From the NCBI GenBank assembly GCA_047495785.1, contig JBLDXI010000012.1, positions 1,240,001-1,304,000 on the forward strand: a stretch of DNA of 64,000 bases, given 5' to 3'. Shown here piece after piece: positions 1 to 10,172 of the stretch. The notes beneath the pieces were generated by a model. The model had not been told where the DNA came from, did not search any database, and saw only the letters and a program-made list of their open reading frames with translations. The stretch is from Lepidodermella squamata (Eukaryota > Gastrotricha). Both the position numbers and the translations under genes were made by a program. Each line of letters opens with the position of its first letter. The first letter of the stretch is position 1.

Positions 1-181
1 AAAACACAATGACGAATGAACACAGCCTTATTTAACACAATCGTTAACAGGAAAAGTTATATCGAAATTGCAGCAAATTGTTGAGCTTGTCATTCAGCAT
101 CATCACCTGAAAAAAATCGTAAACAAATTGTAAACATTTAAAAAATCCACCTTAATTTTCAAACAAATTTAATTTTGAATT

Positions 182-1024
182 TCAATAAATTTGCACACCT
201 GTGTCGGCATTTTGAGTTGACAGAGGCGCGACTGACGACGGCAATTGGCCAGCTTTGAGCATTGCGTTGAGCCGCTCGACTTCTTCCAGCGTTTTCGCCT
301 GAGAAATCGCGCGTTTAATTTTGTCAACCTCTTCTTTACTGAGACCAATAGCCGACGCCGCTTGCTTCTTCGCAGCCGGCGCGCCAACAGCTTCACCGGG
401 AACGAAAGTCTGCGCGCGTTTCTGTTGTTGTTGTTGCTGGTCTTCTTTGCCGCTGTTCGCCTTTTCAGCCTTTTTCAACGATTTAAACAGCTTCTTCGCA
501 GCGGCGCGTTCACGCTTTCGCACGCGTTGAAAGTCCAAGCGTTTCAAACTTGGGATTCTGTGAATCAGGTAGTAGCGGTAGTTTCTTTTCGTGCACAGAG
601 GATTGCCGAGTAGACAGAGGTATTCAAGATTGGCGAAATTGGCCAGTGGGTCGATGTCTTCCAACTCCTGAATGTTATTATTCGTCAAAATGAGCCATTG
701 CAAGTTCGGCAGACACTCTTCAAGCTTTTCACCAATATGCCTAAAATAAATTAGAGAAATTCGAATAAAATCTAAAAATAATAGAAAAAATTACCCAATA
801 CGATTGTTGCTTAGCAACAACCATTTGAGACGACGTAATAATGGGAATCCATCCAACTTGCGGATGTCGTTATCTGTGAAGTCGATGGCATCAAACTGGT
901 CGAGAGTAGCGCCCAGGCTTTCAATCGCCGATATTTTGTAACCGCGAAGATCCAGCTCGCGTTCACGTACCGGGTTCGTGCGTTGAAACGCCTGTTCAAT
1001 CATTTCCGGGGTTAATTTTACCAT
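182..1024 (-). CDS. SNRPA1: U2 small nuclear ribonucleoprotein A' (U2A')
   Basis: Spliceosomal protein that binds U2 snRNA stem-loop IV together with U2B''. Two exons, 1024-795 and 740-182, join across a 54-nt GT-AG intron to give 262 residues, close to the family's usual length of about 255. The N-terminus keeps the hallmark segments VKLTPEMIEQA, RELDLRGYKI, LGATLDQFDAIDF and KLDGFPLLRRLK, followed by leucine-rich repeats (LILTNNNIQELEDIDPLA) and the LRR cap (RNYRYYLIHRIPSLKRLDFQ). The C-terminal half is a charged tail with a run of six Gln and a conserved LEEVERLNAMLKAGQLP helix. The start is the family's own MVKL. A strong acceptor (TTTATTTTTTAG, AG at 1048-1047) lies 22 nt before it, so a 5'UTR intron or trans-spliced leader is likely. 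The upstream coiled-coil gene ends only about 180 nt away on the same strand. Confidence 0.95.
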
Positions 1025-1227
1025 TTTTTTCTGGTGTTAAAAAAACCTAAAAAATAAACAGAAAATGATTAATCAAAACAGCAAATTTATTGCGACAGTG
1101 CAAATAAAAAGTGTCACACGTAAATAAAAAAAAAGAGATCAAGTCACAACCGTGTTTAAAAACACAACCAAAGATGGAATGACTCTTCATTGAGCAGGCA
1201 AGTGGAGGAAGAGCATAAAAAATGAGA

Positions 1228-4062
1228 TCAAGTACTCGTGGAAACAGATATTTGGCTGCTATAACAATTATTATTAGGTAATGGCAATTTCGGCACGATC
1301 ATTTTGGCAACTTCAAAGAAAACTGGTGATAACGCCTTTGGCGATATAACCAACTGCTTGTTTTCCCCGCCATTTTTGCTGCGAGATCCTAGAATAAATA
1401 AATTCCTCCTTAAAATAGAAAAACGCAAGTTGCGAATAAACTCACGTCTTCTTCTTTGCTTTGACTCCTTTTTATCATTTGAGCTGCTTTCGTCCTTGTC
1501 AGCTAATAGTGACAAAAGAGTTTTCTCCTTCGACTTCCCGTTGCTGCTTAACGGGGAATCACTCATGCCAGGAAATGACATTTTAGCCCGTCTAACGAGT
1601 TCAGCTTCAAGTCTAGTAACGTAAGAAGCCGCAGCTTCCAATTGCGCTCGATAGCTTTTCGCCTCGGCGTGAAATTTCGCAGCTTCGCGATGAAGCAACG
1701 AAACTCGGCTCTTTTCCGAGTCTAGCCGCTCCTTCAATTTTTGAACAACTACTGTCGCTTCAGTAGCCCGTTTCTCCGCCAGCTTTTTCTTCGAATTCGC
1801 CTCTCCCAGTTCAAACAATGCGTCTTTCAGCTTTTCCTCGCATAGTTGCAGCTTCGATTTCGCCGAATCAAGTTCAGTGAATAAATTCATTTCGCTTTGC
1901 GATTTCGGCGATCGGCCCATTAAAACCAGTTGCCGCTCAGCAGTTGCTAGTTTTTTCGCCAGGGCTCTCAGCGCTGCTAATTGGTCAGTTTGATGGCACC
2001 CGCTAGCCGCTTCCATTTGTTTCTTCTCCGCGGTCATAGTTGCAAGTCGAGCCTCTTGTTCGGCCAAATTTTTCAGCAGACGATCGACTTCTTCTCGCAA
2101 ATGATTGCTTTCTTCCTTGGCTTGATTTTCCAACTCTTTGTGACGTTTGGCAAGTAATTGAGCTGATTTCACTGATTCAGCGGCTGCTAAACGAGAAGCT
2201 ATCGAGTCTTTACGCAACTGATCCATTTCCTTGCGACATGAGTCGAGTTCTTCTTCCAAGCGCTGTTTAGCTTTTTCAAGAGATGAGCATTTTTCAGAGG
2301 AATCTTCAAGCATTTGAACAATTTTCGACGCATCCTCTCGATATTTCTCGTTGTCACCAGCTACCTTAGAAACCCGATCCAATTCTTCGCGGTAATTAGC
2401 CATACATTCAAGTGTTTTTTCAAGTTCGTGAGACAAGGCGGTGACCTGCTCTCTGGAATTTGCTAGTTCCTTTTCGATAGAGCTATTTTTAGATTCAAGA
2501 TCGTCCATTAGATGCTTCGAGTCGACAGTTCTTTGATGCAACTCATTTTCCAACTCGGAAATGCGGCGACGTAAAACGCTTTCCCTAGTTTCAGATTCAC
2601 GGATTTGAGTCGATCGAGTGCCATCGGCGTGCCAGATTCGACAGAGCCGTTCATGTTCGCCAGCCAATTCATCCTCCATCTGGGTATAGCGACGTTTAAT
2701 CTCGTCGAGTTCGAGCTCGAGCTGGCGAGACCTTGCATCAGCATCAGTTGCTAGCGCTACAGCTCTCAAGCGATTGCCCTCACTTTCGGCTAGCAAACGC
2801 TCCGCTTCAGTGGCTCGGCTGATGGCTTCACTTTTTTCCCGATCGCCATATTCTCGCGATTCTCTCATTTCATTGCGAAGGGCGTCGATTTGACCGTCTT
2901 TCGCAGCCAATTGTTTCGATAGCTCATCTCTTGTGAGGTTCAGTTGGTCTTCGACTGAGCGCAATCGGTCTTGGGCGGCTGATAAACGCTGTTGGCCTAA
3001 CTTCAACGCATGCTCCGCCTCAGCTTGAATCGCAGCAATAGCCCTAGCACGATCAGATTCCATTCTCTCAATGTTACGCGCACATTCTAACTTGACTGCA
3101 TTTATTTCCGCAGCCATTCGATCGCAATGAGCTCGAGCGGAAGCGCTCTGGTCCCAAGCGGCGCGAATGCAAGCGGAAATACTGTGAGTTAGAACCATGA
3201 CTGATTGACATGAAGGTGGCGGCAGCGGAGGAGCGGCGAAGACTTCCTCCGCAGAATCGTATTGAACTTGGAATTTCTCTGTCACTTCGTTCAACAGAGC
3301 TCTCAACTGGTTCGCCGATGATGTATGAATAGATAGCTCTGATCTGAGTCGATCCATTTCTCGCTCTTGAGTAGTCAAAGCCTAAAAATTATGGTTAAAT
3401 ACATACTTTAACTGGGCTTAAATTTCACCTACTTCTCTAGTAACAGCTAATTCTTCTTCTAACTGACCAACCCTCCGATTACATTGTTCAAAATTGTATT
3501 CCGACCTCGAGAGAGCTTCTTCTTTATCCAGCAAACGCCGTTCAAACTCAGCACGCGTCTGATCGGCGCTGAGACGCATTTGATTCATCGCCGTGGTTAA
3601 ACGAGCGCGCTCATCTTCACGCTGCAGCGCTAATTGCGATAGTTCCTGTTGCAACGACCACAGGGCATCTGGTGTTGACGCGCGGAGTAGATTATTGGTA
3701 GATTCAACAGTTTGCTTAGGAAGAATTTCAAAACAAGTCGGATTTAACGTCAACGAAGATCGGAAAAGGCGTCTAGCCGAAGATCCTTGAACAGGGGGTA
3801 GAGCAGCGTGATGCATTACAGGATCGAATCGCTTTATATCTGTCAATGGGTAGTCATGATGAGAAACCATGTCACTCAGATTGTGAGAGTTATAGCTGTC
3901 ATTAAGTAAATTGGCGGACGAGGATGCACGTCTAATCGTTGTTTGAGCGTGTCGATGGCCAGATTCCTCCATTAGGGTTTTGCCTTTCTGTTCCAACATT
4001 CGAACGCGATTGAGAAGCGCTTCCGTTGCCAGATTCTCTGAGACCTCTTCCCCGGAGGCCAT
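1228..4062 (-). CDS. Long coiled-coil protein of unknown identity
   Basis: Exon 1 is 4062-3433 and exon 2 is 3381-1228. They join in phase 0 (GAA|GTAGGT ... TTTTTAG|GCT) to give about 927 residues. Residues from about 140 to 780 are almost continuous heptad-type coiled coil rich in Glu, Lys, Arg, Leu and Ala, broken once by a proline patch (AAPPLPPPS). The N-terminal 140 residues are low complexity and Ser/His rich. The basic C-terminal tail contains KQRRRR. A second intron is likely at 1445-1389: it has a consensus GTGAGT donor and TTATTCTAG acceptor, is exactly 57 nt, and stays open when retained, so spliced (908 aa) and unspliced forms are both possible. The overall style resembles centrosomal, rootlet or CCDC-type scaffolds, but I could not name a family. 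An AATAAA lies on this strand about 137 nt after the stop (1091-1086). Confidence 0.75.
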
Positions 4063-4944
4063 CAGGAATCAGGAAGGTAGACTAGACACTAACAGAAGGT
4101 GATAAAATCCTAATGAGCGGAAGAAATGCAAATGTAATGCAAGTTTTAAACAATATAGATCTTCGCTTTTCGTAGTAGATTTATGAAACAGCAGAGCAAG
4201 ATTACCCATGGAGATTCTTTTACATTTAAATTGCTTTATATGCGCGCCAAAAATGTGAAATGTTTAAATTAACATGCAAAATGAGCTTGAAGAGTGATGC
4301 TATACACTATACACCACACAGCACCTGCAAGGGCAAGTAGCAAAACGGAGGAGCGACTGCGTCTGTCTGGTCAGATACGTAGTTGGCTTGCAGAGGCAGA
4401 CTCAAACTCGCATAACGGCGAAAACAGTTTGGACATCGTAAGGGAAATAACGGTATATTTCGCTTCTTTTTTTATCTTCAAATATAATTATAATTGAATT
4501 CCGTTATTCGAATTTTAAGTCGATGAAGTCTCTGTTACCAAAAAATCCATTTTAGCGGCCTTGACTTGGCGAAAGTTACGAAAACGCGCGCTAACGATCG
4601 CGCAGAACAAGCCTTTTTTCTCTCTCGTTTCGCTGGCTCTCGCTGTGGCGCTGCATTCAACTGTTTTTTTCTACTTGATTCCTCCCCGTGTAATGCATGC
4701 ATTAACGCATTCTACGTCAATATTGGCGGCGGTGTGTTAAAAAAAAAACAAGCTGTAACTTTTCCTCGTGGCCTCATTGCCCGCATGCATTCACAGTTGA
4801 AGTTTCATTAGTTAGCCTCTCGGTGTGGCAGATGCACTTGATTACCTTGGATGTTTTCTTTTACCGTTTGAACCTTTTATGTTGGGCACTATATTGCTTG
4901 TTTTTTATTTAGTTGAATATACCTCAGAGAGTTTTTATCTGGCC
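4063..4944. other. Divergent intergenic region between two gene clusters
   Basis: This 0.9 kb stretch separates the minus-strand coiled-coil/SNRPA1 pair from the plus-strand SLC66A2-to-GLDC series, so it should hold both promoters. I see no convincing ORF and no clear TATA box. An in-frame upstream extension of SLC66A2 from 4825/4879 is open, but it reads through a splice acceptor at 4911-4912, so I treat it as outron or 5'UTR sequence. Confidence 0.5.
4901..4912 (+). promoter_or_regulatory. Splice acceptor ahead of SLC66A2 start
   Basis: TTTTTTATTTAG is a textbook 3' splice site and no upstream coding exon is visible. The next ATG, 32 nt downstream, fits the expected N-terminus. It may receive a spliced leader or end a 5'UTR intron, and it decides the start in favour of 4945 over 4879. 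Confidence 0.5.
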
Positions 4945-5799
4945 ATGCCTCCCGCTTCCGAGATTAAAGTTACGGGCGGTAACACTGATGAAACCGGTAA
5001 TACCGATAATACCGTCTCATCTTTCCCTCAAGGAGGCGATATTTGGCAACTTATTGTTTTTCTGGTCAGTCGAGGATCCGAGCTGGCTATCATTTTCGGT
5101 GGCATTCCGCCCTTCATACCGCAGTACCTCAAGCTCAAACAAACTGGTAACGTTGAAGGTTTCTCTCTGTATGTGTGCTTCACCTTGATTCTGGCCAACA
5201 TATTGCGTATTCTCTTTTGGGTACTCAAAAGATTCGAAACTCCTCTGTTGTTGCAAAGCTTTGTCATGATTACTACTATGCTCTTTCTCGTTCATGCCTA
5301 CGTAAACGCTAAAAAGAAAGTAGTTGGCAATCAAGGGCGTAAATACGAGGATTCTTTTAACCCCTTGTTTGACCGAGAAATGTTTTGGCAGTGGCCCGAT
5401 TATTCAACGTATGTTTATTGCATTTTCTTGATGACTGCTGGCTTATCTATGCTCACTATGGTGTTTCAACATTCGTTCATATACACGGAGGTAATTGGTT
5501 TTTTCTCTGTATTTGTTGAAGCATGCCTTGGTCTTCCTCAATTTATCCGTAATTTGCAAAATAGATCTACTACCGGTATGAGTGTTATCATGGTGTGTAT
5601 GTGGACATCAGGTGACACATTTAAATTCTTCTACTTCATCATGCGTGATGCGCCTTTGCAGTTTTCAATCTGTGCCATGCTTCAAATAATTCTCGACATT
5701 GGTATCCTCGCCCAAGTTTGTTACTACTCGTCGCTTTCAAAGCCAGTTTCTAAAATACTACCTACTCAGCTTGCTAGCTTGAGACATACTGTTGAGTAA
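4945..5799 (+). CDS. SLC66A2: PQ-loop repeat membrane protein, SLC66A2 (PQLC1) type
   Basis: A 284-residue, single-exon multi-pass membrane protein, close to the usual length of about 270. It carries two PQ-loop repeats: the first has the segment GGIPPFIPQYLKLKQTGNVE and the second EACLGLPQFIRNLQNRSTTG followed by MWTSGDTFKFFYF. Other family-typical stretches are YVCFTLILANILRILFW, RRFE-like KRFETPLLLQS and FWQWPDYSTYVYC. PQ-loop proteins of the SLC66 group sit in endosomal/lysosomal or trans-Golgi membranes, and SLC66A2 has been linked to phospholipid handling at endosomes. The start at 4945 (MPPASE) is chosen because the upstream ATG at 4879 precedes a strong acceptor. The next gene's acceptor is only 166 nt past the stop, the first short gap of a co-oriented series. 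Confidence 0.9.
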   Translation: MPPASEIKVTGGNTDETGNTDNTVSSFPQGGDIWQLIVFLVSRGSELAIIFGGIPPFIPQYLKLKQTGNVEGFSLYVCFTLILANILRILFWVLKRFETPLLLQSFVMITTMLFLVHAYVNAKKKVVGNQGRKYEDSFNPLFDREMFWQWPDYSTYVYCIFLMTAGLSMLTMVFQHSFIYTEVIGFFSVFVEACLGLPQFIRNLQNRSTTGMSVIMVCMWTSGDTFKFFYFIMRDAPLQFSICAMLQIILDIGILAQVCYYSSLSKPVSKILPTQLASLRHTVE

Positions 5800-5979
5800 T
5801 ATGTGCGCGTTCAATCTGTTGTAGCCCGCATTGTCAAACATATTTCGATTTTATTCACAATGAATTTATAATCTCTGGTGTTTTCTCCCCCACAGTTTAA
5901 TCGTTTTCAGTTTGCAGTGACAATCCGATTAAAATTACTGACTAATTTTCTCTAAATCAATCCTAGGAAGTTATTAAAC

Positions 5980-7683
5980 ATGAGCAGTCTCCGTGATGTG
6001 GCATTTTCGCCCGGTGGATTCAATGGCCGCGTTTACTCGGTCGAGGAGGTGGACGATGCTGCATATCAACATTTCAATGAATCCAAGTTGAGGGTAGAGG
6101 ATCCCATCGAGGAATCAATTCCCGTGGTAATAAATTCCAGTGTCATGGATGTTGGACTGATCCAAGCCCAGCCGCCAATCAAACACAGATGGACTCTACA
6201 TTTGGTCTATTGCAGTTTAGCGACAATCGTTGGCTCGACCTTCTTGTTCGGCTACAATGCTGTGATGATAAACGAACCGATCAAAATCTTGAAATCGTTT
6301 ATTAACGATTCTTACATTGAGAATCAGGACTCAATCCCATCTGATAGCTTTGTCGAGAACATATTCACGTGGATTGTTTCGATTTTCCTAATTGGCGGCA
6401 CCGTCGGCGCTTTGATCGGCGGCGCAGAAGCTGATAGATTTGGCCGGAAAACGGCACTGTTGTTCAATTCGGTCATTGGTGTCATTGGTGGAGCGCTGAT
6501 GTTAGCCGCCCCTTACGTCAATCGATACGAACTTCTAATGGCAGGTCGTTTTATCGCCGGATTTCACTGCGGATCTGTTTCCGCTATCGTACCTGGTTAT
6601 TTGACCGAATTAGCGCCTTTGTCCCTTCGTGGGGCTGCTGGAACCATAAACCAGCTTTCCATTGTCTTCGGTGGTTTCTCTGCTGCTGTTCTCGGTCTTC
6701 CGGTAGTATTAGCTCGAGCTGACGAACCTGACGTCTGGCCTTTGTTGTTCTTGCCTGCGGTAGCTTTACCGATTCTACAGTTCGGAATGCTGTTTTTCAG
6801 CGAAGAAAGCCCTCGTTGGTTGATAATGAAGAAGCGAGATGACGCCCGTGCTTTTATTTCGATTTCAAAACTTCGCGAAAAGTCATTTTCTCGTCAAGTT
6901 ATCGAAGCTGAAGTCCAGCAGTTGAACCAAGAAAGAGAGATTCAATCGGCTCTTCCTCAGGTCGGATTCGTTCAATCTATGATCAGCTCATTAGGCTGGC
7001 CTCTTCTCGTTTGCGTCATGATGCAATTAGCTCAACAATTGAGTGGAATTAATGCTGCTATTTACTACTCGAGTGATATTTTCAGCAAAATTTTAGCGGA
7101 TCCCATTCCGCAGTACGCTAGTCTTGGGGTTGTTTTCACCACGGTTGTTATGACTATTGTCAGCACTTTCATTATTGAAATTTCCGGCCGTAGAATACTG
7201 ATGATCATCGGCATCGGCATGATGTGGGTGTTCTCCTTCCTTATAACTCTATTTATGGTGCTAGCTGACGAGTCATCAGTTTTCAATTATTTAACAATTG
7301 TTTGCATGATTATTTTTGTTGCGGCTTTCGCTGTTGGACCGGGTCCAATTCCGTGGTTTATCGCTCCAGAGCTGTCGCTGCCTCAACACCGCGGTGCTAC
7401 GATTATGATTTGCACTTTTACGAACTGGATGGCCAATTTGGCTACTGGGGTCGGTTACCCGTACGTGCAAGAAGGCCTAGGCAATTACTCGTTCGCGCCT
7501 TTTTTCGGTCTTTTGACCATTTTCATTGTCTTCACGGTGCTTTTCCTGCCCGAAACTCGCGGCCTTTCAGCCGAGGAGAGTATTCATCGGCTGGCATTGA
7601 AGCGAATCCAGATGAACTTCCGATTTTTCAACCGATTTGGTTCGCGCGCTCAATCGGCTGTTAGTGGCAGCAGTGGTCTTTAA
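5980..7683 (+). CDS. SLC2/GLUT-type facilitative sugar transporter, array copy 1
   Basis: A 567-residue, intronless major facilitator protein with 12 predicted membrane helices. Family signatures appear in order: DRFGRK in loop 2-3, GRFIAGFHCG in helix 4, LSLRGAAGTINQLS in helix 5, EESPRWL after helix 6, QQLSGINAAIYYS in helix 7, GRR in loop 8-9, GPGPIPWF in helix 10 and LPETRG after helix 12. Most GLUT1 sugar-contact positions are kept (Gln161, Gln282, Gln283, Asn288, Trp388, Asn411 and Asn415 equivalents), but the Asn317 position is Thr. The N-terminal cytosolic tail is about 70 residues, much longer than in copies 2-4. It is the only copy without the intron in the helix-7 codon FYS-S. The start is supported by an acceptor at 5965-5966, 13 nt upstream. 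Substrate cannot be read from sequence, and class I hexose transport is most likely. Confidence 0.9.
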   Translation: MSSLRDVAFSPGGFNGRVYSVEEVDDAAYQHFNESKLRVEDPIEESIPVVINSSVMDVGLIQAQPPIKHRWTLHLVYCSLATIVGSTFLFGYNAVMINEPIKILKSFINDSYIENQDSIPSDSFVENIFTWIVSIFLIGGTVGALIGGAEADRFGRKTALLFNSVIGVIGGALMLAAPYVNRYELLMAGRFIAGFHCGSVSAIVPGYLTELAPLSLRGAAGTINQLSIVFGGFSAAVLGLPVVLARADEPDVWPLLFLPAVALPILQFGMLFFSEESPRWLIMKKRDDARAFISISKLREKSFSRQVIEAEVQQLNQEREIQSALPQVGFVQSMISSLGWPLLVCVMMQLAQQLSGINAAIYYSSDIFSKILADPIPQYASLGVVFTTVVMTIVSTFIIEISGRRILMIIGIGMMWVFSFLITLFMVLADESSVFNYLTIVCMIIFVAAFAVGPGPIPWFIAPELSLPQHRGATIMICTFTNWMANLATGVGYPYVQEGLGNYSFAPFFGLLTIFIVFTVLFLPETRGLSAEESIHRLALKRIQMNFRFFNRFGSRAQSAVSGSSGL

Positions 7684-7800
7684 ATAATTTTAGATTCTAT
7701 GACAATTCATTTTATCGTTGTGATTAATTAATTTTACAATCCAAAATTTCTGTGATTTTATACTTGATTTATTTTCAATGAAATTATTCGATTTAATGCA

Positions 7801-7812
7801 TTTTTTCTTTAG
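7801..7812 (+). promoter_or_regulatory. Splice acceptor ahead of transporter copy 2
   Basis: TTTTTTCTTTAG lies 17 nt before the ATG at 7830 and 129 nt after the stop of copy 1. No AATAAA is present in the gap. This is the arrangement expected at an internal trans-splice site of a polycistronic transcript. Confidence 0.5.
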
Positions 7813-7829
7813 GTTTTTATGTGTAAAGC

Positions 7830-10068
7830 ATGGAGCAAGATAACGATGCGTCTCAACTAGTCCCGTCGAGGCGTAACTTTGAGTACAAACACCGATGGAC
7901 TCCTTATCTCGTCTACTGCAACTTCGCTGCGGTTATCGGCTCGGCGTTTCTTTTCGGCTACACTGGTGTTATGATCAATGAACCGTATGAAATCTTCGAA
8001 AATTTCATAAACGCTTCATTTGGTGCCCAGCACAATAAGACCAGCTATTTGAACACAGATAGCGTGGAGACGCTATGGACGGTGACTGTTTCACTTTTCC
8101 TAGTTGGTGGGATTGTCGGCGGTCTATTAGGCGGATCCCAGGCTAATTATTTCGGGCGTAAACGATCTCTTTTCATGAACAGCTTCATCGCGATAATCGG
8201 GGGTGGTCTGATGTTCGCCGCTCCGTTTGCGAATAACTTTGAGATGTTGATGGCTGGTCGTGCAGTTACCGGTATCTATTGCGGCCTGATTTCGGGTGTC
8301 GTCCCGGTTTTTCTCACAGAAATCGCTCCGATCTCATTAAGAGGCGCCTCAGGCGCTATAAACCAGTTATTAATTTGTTTCGGCGGTCTCGTTGCGTCAG
8401 TGTTAGGGTTACCCATTGTCCTCGCGAGGGCCGATAACTCTCTTGTATGGCCATTTTTATTCTTCCCGTGCTTGGTTTTGCCGATTTTTCAACTCTTCCT
8501 ACTACTTTTCTCGGTCGAATCGCCAAAATGGTTGATGCTAGTCAAGCAAGATGAAATAGGTGCTATTCGGGCTCTGGAGAGATTGCGCGGTGACGTGCCC
8601 CAAGAGGTCCTAGCAGCTGAAATAGCTGATTTGCGGTTAGAAGCTGAAATCAGCGCTGCAGCCCCGAATTTGACGATCGGCCAACAAATTCGTGGCGCCT
8701 TCAGCTGGCCCCTTGTCATTTGTGTCGTCATGCAGTTAGCGCAGCAACTTAGCGGGATTAACGCGGCAATATTTTATTCCAGTAAGTTCAAGTCGAAATA
8801 TTTTTCATACTTTCAGGTATTTCAGAATTGGCTTCTCTGGGCCTGTCAGATTTGCTAAGAAGAAATATCCGATTGTCAGTTTATAAGTGGAGGAAAGAAA
8901 CTTGAACTTGAGAAATTTATTTCCGAATATCTTTATAGCGGAACCAAAGTTCAAATCTTTACTAGAATAAGCTATGCGAAATTGTAATTTCGAAAAATTC
9001 TCTTAAATTTTGTATCAGACATTATACCAAAAATTACGCAGAAGTTTGAAGTCAATTATATCGATTTTTCCTATCCGAAAATTCAAATGGCCCTTGTAGT
9101 CCGTTTCCAGTCAAATTTGATAAAATTATACTTTTGAGTAATAATTTGAGTCGAGCACCCAGTTATTAGTCTTTTTCATTCTTAAAAAATTGAGCGCAAC
9201 CTGTCCATCAACTCAGAACTGACTTGAAATTTCCAGCGTTTTTATTAAGAACAAAGCATTAAAGGATGATTCACAGATATACGTGTGAGAGACCTGCTAG
9301 TGCTTACCCTGGTCATTATGTGTATTCATCTCGTGACACGAGAGAAAGAAACGTACTGTTGGCATCGACAGTAGCAAGCCTTGAAACTTCCGAGAAAATG
9401 ACTCTTTCACATTTTTTGCGCTAGTTAAAGACATTTGTCGTAATGTCGTCAATTTTTTCTTTTCAGGCGATATCTTCAAGAAGGCTGGCCTGGAAGGCGA
9501 TGTTCCGGAGTATGCTAGCCTCGGAGTGGTCGCTACAACCGTCGTAATGTCTATAATAAGCGCCCTTATCATCGAAAAGGCCGGTCGCAGATCTCTTATG
9601 ATAGTTGGCGTTGCTGGGATGTGGGTGTCCTGCATTCTCGTTACAATTTTCATGACCGTCGCTTCGAAAACTGGAATTCAAATCTTCAACTATCTGACCA
9701 TTGCTACTATCATAATATACGTAGCCTCATTCGCAATTGGACCAGGCCCGATACCGTGGTTCATAGCCCCTGAGTTGTCTTTACCTCAATATCGTCCTGT
9801 CGTCATCAGTATTTGCACCTGCGTGAACTGGAGTGCTAATCTTGCGGTCGGTTTCGGCTTCCCACCTGTTCAGAAGGCGCTTGGGTCGTATTCTTTTACA
9901 CCATTTTTGGGCTTATTGTCGATTTTCTTAGTTTTCACCGTCTTATTTCTGCCAGAGACGAAGGGCAAGACCCCCGAAGAGAGCATTCACGAACTAGATT
10001 TGCATGTCGTCCAAGCAAAATGCTGTTCTCGAAATCAGCCAGCCAACGAATCAAGCATAAACGTGTGA
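7830..10068 (+). CDS. SLC2/GLUT-type facilitative sugar transporter, array copy 2
   Basis: Exons 7830-8781 and 9467-10068 join as TCC A|GC GAT (intron 8782-9466, GTAAGT...TTTTCAG, 685 bp, phase 1) to give 517 residues. Signatures are NYFGRK, AGRAVTGIYCG, ISLRGASGAINQL, VESPKWL, QQLSGINAAIFYSS, GRR, GPGPIPWF and LPETKG. The GLUT1-equivalent contacts Gln161, Gln282, Gln283, Asn288, Trp388, Asn411 and Asn415 are present, with Thr at Asn317. A possible N-glycosylation site lies in the first extracellular loop (NAS). The intron interrupts the same codon as in copies 3 and 4 and is much longer here, with no ORF of note inside. The 12-helix topology matches the family. Confidence 0.92.
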
Positions 10069-10160
10069 AATACGATAATATTTTTTCACGACAAAATATT
10101 GCAATCATATTTTTCTTAGCAAAAAGTAAATTATTTATAAAGCCCCTGTGAAACTCAGTT

Positions 10161-10172
10161 TTTATTTTTTAG
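10161..10172 (+). promoter_or_regulatory. Splice acceptor abutting the start of copy 3
   Basis: TTTATTTTTTAG directly abuts the ATG at 10173, leaving no 5'UTR, and lies 104 nt after the stop of copy 2. A mature mRNA would need a leader added here, which argues for trans-splicing over an ordinary promoter. Confidence 0.5.

Noticed and set aside
4825-4944. Forty-residue N-terminal extension of SLC66A2.
   Set aside because: It begins at GTG, is not needed for the PQ-loop fold and crosses a strong splice acceptor at 4911-4912.
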